Assembly (NCBI RefSeq): GCF_900155435.1
Contig: NZ_LT700212.1
Coordinates: forward strand, 2,896,487-2,960,486
Origin: Actinomyces provencensis
GTDB taxonomy: Bacteria > Actinomycetota > Actinomycetes > Actinomycetales > Actinomycetaceae
DNA length: 64,000 nucleotides
Direction: 5' to 3'
Shown: positions 25,811 through 33,600 of the stretch, piece after piece
Layout: each line of letters opens with the position of its first letter
How positions within the stretch are numbered: position 1 is the first letter of the stretch
The notes under the pieces: generated by a model
The model's input: only the letters and a program-made list of their open reading frames with translations
Told to the model about the DNA's origin: nothing
The model's database searches: none
Translations under genes and position numbers: made by a program

Positions 25811-27871
25811 GTGACCAACCGTGGATCGACGAGAACTCCGAATCCCTCGCGCGGGCTGCGCGCCGTGATCGTGTCCATCCTTGCCGTGCTGCTGGCGGCA
25901 ACCGGCCTGACGGGAATCGCCCAGGCCGCCAAGGACGCCTCGACACTGATCGGATGGGGTTCGACCTGGAAGTGGTACAACGCTCCGGCTGACCCGTCGG
26001 GTGGGGACTGGAGGACCACCTACTACTCCGATTCCTCCTGGAAGAGCGGCCGCGCTCCCCTGGGGTGGGGACGCGACGGCATCGTCACCGACATCTCCAC
26101 CACGGGCACCCAGGCCCGTTCGGTGCAGTTCCGCTCGACCTTCCGGGTTCCCGATCCCCTGGCGACCTCGGTTGCCGTGGACCTCGTGGTCGACGACGGG
26201 GCCGTCGTCTTCGTCAACGGGACGGAGATCGGGCGCGTGAACGTGGATCCGGGTGCCTTCTCCCGTGACGTCAATGCGAAGGACGGAGTGCGTCGAACCG
26301 CGACGCTGACCGTTCCCGACTCCGTGCTGCGCAGGGGCTCGAACACCATCGCCGTGTCCACGCACCTCAACCACCGGGCGTCACCGATGGTCTCCTTCGA
26401 CGCCCAGGTCAGCGCACATGCCCGCAGTCAGGGTGAGGCCACGCTGGTGGCCAGCGGGTCGAGCTGGCGCTACACGCAGCCCTCGACGACTCCTGCGGCC
26501 TCGTGGACCACCACCGAGCAGGGTTCGTGGGCGAGTGGCCGGGCACCCCTGGGTGCCGGCGCCTCCGACCTCGCCACCACCGTGCAGCGTCAGGCGGGCG
26601 CACTGCTCCTCGCCCAGCAGACCTTCACCGTTCCCGAGGGGACGACGTACGGCTCCGTCACCCTGCGTGCCCTGGTCGACGACGGCCTGCGGGTCTTCGT
26701 CAACGGGCACGAGGTCGGACGCGCGAACGTGCCCTCCGGGACACTGACCGCCTCCACGCGGGCCAAGAGCACATACGGTGGGGTCGCCGAGTTCCAGGTG
26801 TCGCCCTCCTACCTGGTGGCGGGGCGCAACATCGTCTCCGCAGAGGTGCGACCGAACTACACGGCGTCGCCCTCGTTGTCCCTCGATGCGGAGCTGGTCG
26901 CCACGGGCGCGAGCTCGACCCCGGTGGCAAAGCCCACGCCCACACCCACCACGCCTGCGCCCACTCCGACGCCGACGACCCCGGCACCCACGCCGACCAC
27001 GCCAGCGCCGACGCCGACCACCCCGGCACCCACGCCGACCACGCCTGCGCCCACTCCGACGCCGACCACGCCGGCACCCACGCCGACGACCCCGGCGGGA
27101 ACGATCGCGGGCTGGGGAGCACCCGTGTGGAGTGACGAGTTCACGGGGTCCAGCGTGGACCGCACCAAGTGGAACGTGCGTGACGGTTCCTACCTCTCCT
27201 ACGACGAGGCCATGCTCAGTGCCTCCCAGGTCTCGCAGTCGAACGGGACCCTGAAGATCGTCACGGACCGGCTGACGAACCCCGTGACGGCCGGAGGGCG
27301 CGTCCGCGCCTTCGAGACGGGCTACATCGACTCCATCGGCAAGCACTTCCAGCGCTACGGCCGGTGGGAGATGCGCGCCAAACTGCCAGTGACCCCCGGT
27401 GCGTCCCGCGGCATCTGGCCGGCCTTCTGGCTGCGCGACTCCAAGGGCCTGGGCGAGATCGACATCATGGAGGCCATGGGTGACCCCAACACCAAGCTGA
27501 AGTACCAGCCAGCCGGGTCCTGGTCCTCGACCATCCACCAGTCCACGAACCACGAAGCCGGCACGGTCAAGATCGAGAACATCGTGACCAATCCCGAGCA
27601 CGTCGGTGCCGGATGGCACACCTGGGCGCTGGAGTGGACTCCGGAGGGGATGACGTTCCTCTTCGACGGGAAGGCCGTGTGGAAGGCGACCACGAAGGAC
27701 AACCCGTGGTTCAACACGGCGTTCACCGATGCCGGCGCCAACATCCGTATCAACACCCAGGTCGGCGAGAGCTGGATGGGCTTCACGGATCCCTCCCACC
27801 CGGAGGAGACCAAGTTGCCGGCCACCTACGACATCGACTACGTGAGGGTCTGGTCCTACAACGGCCAGTGA
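25811..27871 (+). CDS. Secreted GH16 beta-glucanase with duplicated N-terminal beta domain
   Basis: 686-residue exported enzyme predicted to cut beta-1,3 or mixed beta-1,3-1,4 glucans. A signal peptide (RGLRAVIVSILAVLLAATGL ... AQA) is followed by two related domains of about 130 residues. Each has the pattern W-x-Y/R ... SGRAPLG ... FVNG-x-E-x-GR-x-NV and probably forms a carbohydrate- or surface-binding beta module. A Thr-Pro-Ala linker of about 50 residues follows, then the GH16 catalytic domain with WSDEFTG at its start and the active-site motif GEIDIMEAMG (two Glu and an Asp). GTG start chosen from the AAAGGGGG site; no sortase signal is seen at the C-terminus. Confidence 0.9.
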   Translation: MTNRGSTRTPNPSRGLRAVIVSILAVLLAATGLTGIAQAAKDASTLIGWGSTWKWYNAPADPSGGDWRTTYYSDSSWKSGRAPLGWGRDGIVTDISTTGTQARSVQFRSTFRVPDPLATSVAVDLVVDDGAVVFVNGTEIGRVNVDPGAFSRDVNAKDGVRRTATLTVPDSVLRRGSNTIAVSTHLNHRASPMVSFDAQVSAHARSQGEATLVASGSSWRYTQPSTTPAASWTTTEQGSWASGRAPLGAGASDLATTVQRQAGALLLAQQTFTVPEGTTYGSVTLRALVDDGLRVFVNGHEVGRANVPSGTLTASTRAKSTYGGVAEFQVSPSYLVAGRNIVSAEVRPNYTASPSLSLDAELVATGASSTPVAKPTPTPTTPAPTPTPTTPAPTPTTPAPTPTTPAPTPTTPAPTPTPTTPAPTPTTPAGTIAGWGAPVWSDEFTGSSVDRTKWNVRDGSYLSYDEAMLSASQVSQSNGTLKIVTDRLTNPVTAGGRVRAFETGYIDSIGKHFQRYGRWEMRAKLPVTPGASRGIWPAFWLRDSKGLGEIDIMEAMGDPNTKLKYQPAGSWSSTIHQSTNHEAGTVKIENIVTNPEHVGAGWHTWALEWTPEGMTFLFDGKAVWKATTKDNPWFNTAFTDAGANIRINTQVGESWMGFTDPSHPEETKLPATYDIDYVRVWSYNGQ
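26932..27093 (+). repeat. Thr-Pro-Ala linker repeat in the GH16 gene
   Basis: Tandem degenerate repeat of CCGACGCCGACCACGCC-like units encoding TPTPTTPAP. It separates the binding domains from the catalytic domain. Copy number is likely variable between strains. Confidence 0.8.
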
Positions 27872-28109
27872 GGATCCGGGGCGGTCGGCTCCCGGCTGTG
27901 GGATGGTTCACAGGTCAAGGCTCAGTGGGCTGAAGGCAACCGCGGTAACCGGGTCGCTCCACGCGGCCGTACCTGTGACGACGCCCCCGCCGACCGGCGC
28001 CGATCCCGTTCGGGACCACCCCTCGGTCATCCGGCACTCTCAAGGTGTGCGGTTCCGGCTGCTCGATTAGATTCAGGGTGTGGGCCCCGCCGCCTCGGGT
28101 GTCCACCGT

Positions 28110-28146
28110 CTGGGTGCCTCCGTCCTTCGGGATCGGAGGCACCCAG
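28110..28146. terminator. Hairpin downstream of the GH16 gene
   Basis: 13-bp perfect stem (CTGGGTGCCTCCG / CGGAGGCACCCAG) with an 11-nt loop, 239 nt past the GH16 stop. The interval 27872-28407 contains no supportable gene. Confidence 0.6.
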
Positions 28147-28256
28147 CGTTTGTGGGGCGTGTCGGCCGAGCGGGGTCCTCCGTCTGCGCACCCCATGTCG
28201 TCGAGAGGTTGCATCGCGGTGTCGCGGTGTCGCGGTCTGGGTCATGGTGGTGGTGC

Positions 28257-28312
28257 TGTGGTGCTGTGGTGCTGTGGTGCTGTGGTGCTGTGGTGCTGTG
28301 GTGCTGTGGTGC
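28257..28312. repeat. Octanucleotide repeat TGTGGTGC x7
   Basis: Seven perfect 8-bp copies, with one degenerate copy before them. They lie 95 bp upstream of the EVE-DUF3883 gene. The unit length is not a multiple of three and changes in copy number could alter promoter spacing. Confidence 0.9.
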
Positions 28313-28407
28313 CCGGCTCCCCGGCCACTGGAGGCTGATCTGAGGGAGACGCCGGTCACAGACGGCGGTACTCTTGATGAGTCCTTGACCATTCTGAGGA
28401 GTCGCCC

Positions 28408-29325
28408 ATGTCCACCTTCCTCCTGCGCTGGAGTCCCCAGCCGTCCTTGGACGAGGACCAGTGGGAGGACGCGCGCGAGGACCTCGCCGATGGGTGGGCA
28501 CACGTGGGGACGTGGAGGGTCGACAGTGGGCTGGGTGTCCGTGACGGCGACCGCGTCGTCTTCTGGCGGTGCGAGGACGGACCCCCCGGGGTCCTCGGCA
28601 CGGGCTCGGCAGTGGGCGACACCTACTGGGGTTCCGACCCGGAGGACGAGCGAGCTGACTGTTCATGGATCGACATCGCCGTCGACACGATGCTCCCGTG
28701 GCGACACCCCCTCACGCTCGATGTCGTCGAGCAGGAGTTCCCCGGTCTTGCGTGGGACACGGCAGTTCCCGTGTTGTGCCTGTCCAACCATGTCGCCGAC
28801 ATCCTGCTGGAGGCATTGGAGGGCGGGCCGAGTCCTGAACCGACCGTCGGTGAGGGGCGCAGGGCCTCGGCCGTCGAGGCCGCGAAGCGGGCCTATGCTG
28901 TGTCGCTGACGCGTACCCAGCTGCGCATCGACCTGGGTGAGGGATGGGACGTGACCAGCGTGGACGTGGCTCCCTTCGACATCCTGGCCGATGACGGCGA
29001 CGAGTTGGTCTACGTCAAGGTGGTCGTGGAGAACGGGGCTCCGATCAGCCTGAGTGCCGACGAGGTCGAGTTCGCCGTCGCCCAACGGGACTCCTGGCGG
29101 TTGATGCTGGTGGCCGGTATCGAGTCGCGGCGCCAGATCGCCCACGGTGCCTCGGAGTTGCGCCTGGACGAGGGGACGGTCGTGGACGTCACCCAGTCCT
29201 TCTTCGACGAGATCGACGAGCTGCGACCAGCAGCCTACGAATGGCTGCCCGGTGTGGCCGGTTCCGACATTGACTCCGCGCGTCACCTGCGGGCGACGAC
29301 CCTGGGCGGGATCTGGAGCATCTGA
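28408..29325 (+). CDS. EVE/PUA-like plus DUF3883-like fusion protein
   Basis: 305 residues, soluble. Residues 1-140 fit an EVE-type (PUA-like) domain, which in relatives reads modified bases: FLLRWSPQP, then W31/V33, DGDRVVFWRCEDGPPGVLGT, and a late AWDTAVPVLCLSNHVADILL helix. Residues 175-245 fit the DUF3883 nuclease-like fold (GEGWDVTSVDVAPFDI ... LVYVKVVVENGAPISLS ... WRLMLV). In that fold the usual strand is (V/I)EVKGT; here it is VYVKVV, so the catalytic Glu is replaced by Tyr202 while Lys204 stays. Cleavage is therefore doubtful. It stands alone, with a (TGTGGTGC)7 tract upstream. Domain calls are by motif recall and are moderately sure. Confidence 0.68.
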   Translation: MSTFLLRWSPQPSLDEDQWEDAREDLADGWAHVGTWRVDSGLGVRDGDRVVFWRCEDGPPGVLGTGSAVGDTYWGSDPEDERADCSWIDIAVDTMLPWRHPLTLDVVEQEFPGLAWDTAVPVLCLSNHVADILLEALEGGPSPEPTVGEGRRASAVEAAKRAYAVSLTRTQLRIDLGEGWDVTSVDVAPFDILADDGDELVYVKVVVENGAPISLSADEVEFAVAQRDSWRLMLVAGIESRRQIAHGASELRLDEGTVVDVTQSFFDEIDELRPAAYEWLPGVAGSDIDSARHLRATTLGGIWSI

Positions 29326-29493
29326 ACATCCCTCCCGCGAGGCCCGCTCCCTTCCCACCGCGAGGCCCGCTGCTCAGTTGAGGGGTTGAGGTCAGCGCCG
29401 TTCCCACCGTGAGGTCCGTCCTCGCGTCGATCGACACTGCGGTGCGGACCGGAGCGGCGGTGTCCCGAGTCGGTGTGCCGGTTCGGTGTGCAG

Positions 29494-29624
29494 GAATGCA
29501 CCCAGTTTCTCGGCACAGGGACCCAAGTGTGGCGCTGCGAGAAACGCGCCTGGTCCCTGACCTGCACGAATGCTCCCCGCCGGGTCTGAGCTCGATGGCA
29601 TCAAGAGGGAAACTGGGTGCATTC
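29494..29624. repeat. Long-range 16-bp inverted repeat with competing inner stems
   Basis: GAATGCACCCAGTTTC (29494-29509) is perfectly inverted at 29609-29624. Within it, GTTTCTCG (29505-29512) can instead pair with CGAGAAAC (29538-29545), and AGGGACC (29517-29523) with GGTCCCT (29552-29558). The element sits in a 562-bp gap between two convergent genes. It may be a structured RNA, a MITE-like remnant or a terminator complex. The rest of 29326-29887 shows no gene. Confidence 0.6.
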
Positions 29625-29887
29625 GCGCACACGCAGCGACGACAACAAGGGTTTCGGCACCTCTCGCAGCGCCTGGCAGTGGATCCGGGTGCTCCACGGG
29701 GCCGAGACGGTGCTTCCCATGCCTTCTCGGCGTGCCAAGGGCTTGGGATCCGTGCGGATGACGGATCTGGACGTGGCCCGTGAGTGGGACAGCGGATCCT
29801 GCTGCTGCACGGACCCCTCCGTGACGAACCTGGACGGTGAAGAGCGCCGCGCGAGCCGCCAAATCAGCCGCCGTATCACGCGCCGTG

Positions 29888-30817
29888 TCAGGCAGCGTGG
29901 TGGCGGACCCTGTTCTGCCGGAGGACCGCGATGACAGCAGTTCCGACCACGGCCAGGGCCACGAGCCCCCACCCGATGGGTGCGGTGTCGAGCTCAGGAG
30001 CCGCGCGCCCGGTCACGGCGGCGGTGATGTCGAGTGCTGTGGCGGAGGCGATCAGGACCGCGCAGGTGATCGAGATGGCGGTGACCACCGTGTTGAAGCG
30101 CGCCCGCGTGGACGCGGCGGCATGGGAGTACACGTGCAGCATGAGGTTGGCGTTGATGGAGTCGCCCAGCGTCATCGCGGCAGTGAAGCACAGGGGGAGG
30201 GCCATGAGCACGATGGGGCTGGACCCGGACAACGAGGCGAGCGCGGTGATCATCAGGAGGCTGATGGTCGAGGCGGTGTCGAACCCGAGGCCGAAGAGGA
30301 TGCCGAAGAGGTAGATGTGCCCTGCATGGCGCACATGCCCGAGCGGCTTGGTGAGGAGACGCGCCCACGGACCCTTGGGCTCGCTGTGGTCGTGGTGCTG
30401 GGTGAGGTTGGGGATGTTGGCCGCGGCCACCGCGAGCAGGTACAGCGCCGAGACGCCGGCCCCGATGAGTCCGAGGATCCGGGCCTGGCTGGACTCGGCG
30501 TCGAGGACCGTGCTGACCCAGGAGGCGCCGAGCACGACGGCCGCCCCCGCAGCGAGCACCACGGTGGAGTGGCCGAGGCTGAAGGCGAGCCCCACGCCGT
30601 TGGGGTTGCGGCGCTCCCCGAGCAGCTTGCGCGTCGAGCCGTCGATCATGCAGAGGTGGTCGGCGTCCAGGGCATGCAACAACCCGCGCGTGTAGGCGAA
30701 GCCTGCGAGCGCGGGAGGGATGGCGCCCGCGGCGTGTCCGGCCAGGAGGAGCGCTGCGGCCAGCACGTGGATGGCCAGCACCACGGCGATCGTGACGGAG
30801 TGACGGGGAAGGTGCAC
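29888..30817 (-). CDS. NiCoT-family nickel/cobalt transporter (HoxN/NixA type)
   Basis: 309-residue membrane protein taking up Ni2+ (or Co2+). The NiCoT signature HALDADHLCMIDGSTRKLL in the second helix is the metal-selecting motif, and LGFDTASTISLLMI is a second family motif. About eight membrane segments are visible. The GTG start at 30817 has GGAGA 8 nt upstream. It lies 73 nt after larC on the same strand as the last gene of the lar operon, which argues that its job is to supply nickel for the pincer cofactor of lactate racemase. Confidence 0.92.
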   Translation of the reverse strand: MHLPRHSVTIAVVLAIHVLAAALLLAGHAAGAIPPALAGFAYTRGLLHALDADHLCMIDGSTRKLLGERRNPNGVGLAFSLGHSTVVLAAGAAVVLGASWVSTVLDAESSQARILGLIGAGVSALYLLAVAAANIPNLTQHHDHSEPKGPWARLLTKPLGHVRHAGHIYLFGILFGLGFDTASTISLLMITALASLSGSSPIVLMALPLCFTAAMTLGDSINANLMLHVYSHAAASTRARFNTVVTAISITCAVLIASATALDITAAVTGRAAPELDTAPIGWGLVALAVVGTAVIAVLRQNRVRHHAA

Positions 30818-30890
30818 GGGAGTTCTCCAAGGGGTCCGATAAGGGGACCGTGGTGGGTGGGGGTGTGGGGAAGTGGTCAGTGGGTGGAGG

Positions 30891-32585
30891 TCAGTGGGTC
30901 GACGAGGGCGCCCCCGGCGTCAGACCCGCGGCGACAATGGCGGCCGTGGCCCGCTGGGACACATCCAGTTCACTGCGACCTGTCGTGCGCGCGATCTCGG
31001 CGAGCGAGGCGAACTCCGCCTGGGCATGGACCACGCGGCCGTCGCGGAGACCGATCTTCACCGTCAGTGGTTGCCCGTCGAGGTCGATGCGGACGAAGTC
31101 CCGGTCGAGGACGGTGCGCGTCACCGGGGACTCCCGGACACCCAGGGTGGGGGTGGTGGTGAGGAGCAGGGCGACGACCTCCGCGCGGTGGATGTCGTCG
31201 ACGAGCACCTGGACCATGACCGCGGGGCGCCCCTTCTTCATCTGGATCGGTGTCACCCACGCGTCCGCGGCCCCGGCGTCCAGGCATGCCTGGATGACGC
31301 CCGGGATCAGCCGCTGGTCGAAGTCGTCGAGGTTGGCGCGCAGCTCGACCATGCCGTCGTCGTCGGTGCCGTCGTCGACGCTGCCGTGCTCCGCGCCCTC
31401 GTCCTCCGCACTGTCGTGATCTGCTCTGACGTCGCCCGCGCCCACGCCGGGGGCACTCCCGGCGTCCGGGTTGCTGCTGTCGCTGGTGCCGGTGACTGTC
31501 GTGACGTCCTCGAGGACGATGCGCACGCAGTTCGCCCAGCCGGGCATGTCCCGCCCACCGGCGCCGATGCCCACTCGACCGGGGCGCATGGGGGGCATCG
31601 AGTCGGACTCGGTGGCCAGGGCACGGATCAGCGCCATGCCGGTGGGTGTGGCGAGCTCCCCGACGTCACGGGGGTCGCCCGTGGATGCCGGAGCCTCCTC
31701 GACGCCGTGGTGGTGGTGGTCGTGGGAGTGCGTGTGGTCGTGGCCGGCGTGGTCGACGTGGTCGGTGTCCAGGTGGTCATGTGCGTGGACATGACTGTCG
31801 TGCGTGTGCGTGTGCGTGTGCGCGTGGTCCGGCCCGTCGGCCCCGTCCGTGTGCCCGTGCCCGCGCTCGTCATGTTCATGGGTGTGTGCGTCGCCAGCAG
31901 CGGGCAGATGCCCGTGCCCGTGCTCATGCCCGTGCCCGTGCTCATGCCCGTGCCCGTGCTGGCCCCCGCCGTGCTCAGCGTCGTGCGTGTGCTCGTGGTG
32001 GTGGTGGTGCGCCGCGGAGGGATCCACGACCCCGGGCAGCGCCCGGACCTGCCATCCGCGGGAGAGCTCCAGGACCGCCGGGGCGGGGACCGGCATGAGC
32101 CCGTGAGCCGCGTGGATGCGGCCGTTGCCCAGCGCCACCCACGAGGCCGACAGGCCCTCGATCCCCAGCAACCGCAGCGCCTCACAGACGCCGACGATGT
32201 CACCGATCGCGTCCAGCCCTCCCACCTCGTGGAAGTGGACCGACTCTGTCGTGGCCCCGTGCACCCGGGCCTCGGCCCGGGCCAGTTGCTCGAACACGGC
32301 CAGTGCCCGCCGCCGGGTCGACGCCGCCAGGGGTGCGTCGGACAGCAGTGCGCGGATCGTCGGCCAGGTGCGCTCCAGGGAGCGGTCGCCCACCTGGAGG
32401 ACCCGGGCGTGGCAGGCGCGCACCGCGCCGCGGGTGACCTCCTCGGTGCTGACCTGCAACGCGCCGGGCAGGACGGCGTCGAGCGCCTCCTGGATCCCGG
32501 CCACGGGCGCACCCGCGTCGATGAGGGCGCCGAGGAGCATGTCCCCGGCCACCCCGGCTGTCGCGTCGATCCATGCGGTGGGCAT
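30891..32585 (-). CDS. larC: LarC, nickel-pincer cofactor nickel-insertion protein, with giant His-rich insert
   Basis: 564-residue protein that inserts nickel into the dithio-pyridinium mononucleotide cofactor using CTP. The N-terminus DATAGVAGDMLLGALIDAGA and TESVHFHEVGGLDAIGDIVG are LarC signatures. The C-terminal part (ELRANLDDFDQRLIPGVIQA, MKKGRPAVMVQVL) follows. Between them, residues 193-293 contain 41 His among 101 positions, and a second acidic, Gly-rich linker lies near 365-406. The insert is far longer than usual and probably stores nickel. In Lactiplantibacillus plantarum larC is two frames joined by ribosomal frameshifting; here it is one frame. AGGAGGA precedes the ATG. Confidence 0.93.
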   Translation of the reverse strand: MPTAWIDATAGVAGDMLLGALIDAGAPVAGIQEALDAVLPGALQVSTEEVTRGAVRACHARVLQVGDRSLERTWPTIRALLSDAPLAASTRRRALAVFEQLARAEARVHGATTESVHFHEVGGLDAIGDIVGVCEALRLLGIEGLSASWVALGNGRIHAAHGLMPVPAPAVLELSRGWQVRALPGVVDPSAAHHHHHEHTHDAEHGGGQHGHGHEHGHGHEHGHGHLPAAGDAHTHEHDERGHGHTDGADGPDHAHTHTHTHDSHVHAHDHLDTDHVDHAGHDHTHSHDHHHHGVEEAPASTGDPRDVGELATPTGMALIRALATESDSMPPMRPGRVGIGAGGRDMPGWANCVRIVLEDVTTVTGTSDSSNPDAGSAPGVGAGDVRADHDSAEDEGAEHGSVDDGTDDDGMVELRANLDDFDQRLIPGVIQACLDAGAADAWVTPIQMKKGRPAVMVQVLVDDIHRAEVVALLLTTTPTLGVRESPVTRTVLDRDFVRIDLDGQPLTVKIGLRDGRVVHAQAEFASLAEIARTTGRSELDVSQRATAAIVAAGLTPGAPSSTH

Positions 32586-32602
32586 GTGGGTGTTCCTCCT
32601 GC

Positions 32603-33316
32603 TCAGAAGATGTGCAGCACGTAGCGCGCGAAGAGCGCCGCCAGCAGACCACCCAGGAAGGGGGCGGTGCCCGGCACGATGAGGCCGTACTGCCAGTCGT
32701 TGGAGGTCTTGTGGCGGATCGGGAGGATCTGGTACGCCAGGCGCGGGCCGAGGTCGCGGGCCTGGTTCATGGCGAACCCGGTGGTACCGCCCATGCCCAT
32801 GCCGACCGCCCACACGATGATGCCGACCCCGATGGGCAGCAACGACTCATACGACTTCGCGACGGCGAGGATGGCGGTGAGGAAGACGAAGGTCGCCACG
32901 GTCTCCACGAAGTAGTTGCGCGGGAGGTTGCGCAGGTTGGGGTTGGTGGAGAAGATGTTGCGGATCGCGACGGGGTCGACCTCGTCCTCGGAGGCCTTGA
33001 AGTGGTCGGCGTACATGACGTAGACGACCAACGCGCCGAACACGCCGCCGAGGCACTCGGCGATGACGAAGGGCACGAAGTAGGACCAGGGGATGAGTCC
33101 CAGGATCGCCTGGGCCAGCGCCATGGCGGGGTTGATGCAGACCCCGCCGAAGATGAACAGGACCACGGAGATGCCGAAGGCCCAGGTCGTGATCGCGAAG
33201 ATGTGCCCGGAGGCGCGGTACTTGGTGTGCTTGAGGACGTCGTCGCAGTGGACGCCGACACCGAAGATGATCATCAGGGCGGTGCCGAGGAACTCGTAGA
33301 GCGTTGCTTGCCACAT
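32603..33316 (-). CDS. larD: LarD-like aquaporin/glycerol facilitator (lactate channel)
   Basis: 237-residue MIP-family channel. The first pore motif is intact (GGVCINPAMALAQAI); the second is altered to NQA (GFAMNQARDLGPRLAYQI) instead of NPA. Six membrane segments are visible, starting ATLYEFLGTALMIIFGVGV. LarD in lar operons transports lactic acid isomers, and its place between larA and larC supports that role here. An extension upstream of the ATG at 33316 would be Arg/Pro/His-rich and is not believed. The relation to glycerol facilitators is close, so glycerol transport cannot be excluded. Confidence 0.88.
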   Translation of the reverse strand: MWQATLYEFLGTALMIIFGVGVHCDDVLKHTKYRASGHIFAITTWAFGISVVLFIFGGVCINPAMALAQAILGLIPWSYFVPFVIAECLGGVFGALVVYVMYADHFKASEDEVDPVAIRNIFSTNPNLRNLPRNYFVETVATFVFLTAILAVAKSYESLLPIGVGIIVWAVGMGMGGTTGFAMNQARDLGPRLAYQILPIRHKTSNDWQYGLIVPGTAPFLGGLLAALFARYVLHIF

Positions 33317-33600
33317 GGGGAGTGTTGCCTGTCTCGTGCGTGGTGGGATCGGGTGTGCTTCCTGCAGCCCGGCGTGGTGCCGGGGGTCTGTGGGGGGTGG
33401 GCGCCGGGGTGGCAGGTCGGGCTCGTGCCCGGGGAGGGCCCCGTGATCCGCTGCCGCGCGTCGGCGGTGGCGGTGTGTCCACGAGGGCGGCTCCGGGAGC
33501 CTGGTGGGCGGTGCGCGATGGGCGCGCACCGCCCCCGGTCAGTGGGTGTGTGACACGGCGGGCATCGCCCCACCGGGTCCCGGCCGCTGCGCCCCGGCGC
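33317..33600. other. Gap between larA and larD
   Basis: 284 bases, GC-rich, with no supportable gene and no perfect long hairpin. It may carry an internal promoter or attenuator within the lar operon. Confidence 0.4.

Noticed and set aside
26932..27093. Short-period repeat considered as a CRISPR array
   Set aside because: Repeats are in frame, have no unique spacers and encode a Thr-Pro linker inside a secreted enzyme.
29837..31162. 441-codon plus-strand frame over the nickel transporter and larC
   Set aside because: Antisense shadow; the minus strand encodes the NiCoT and LarC signatures.
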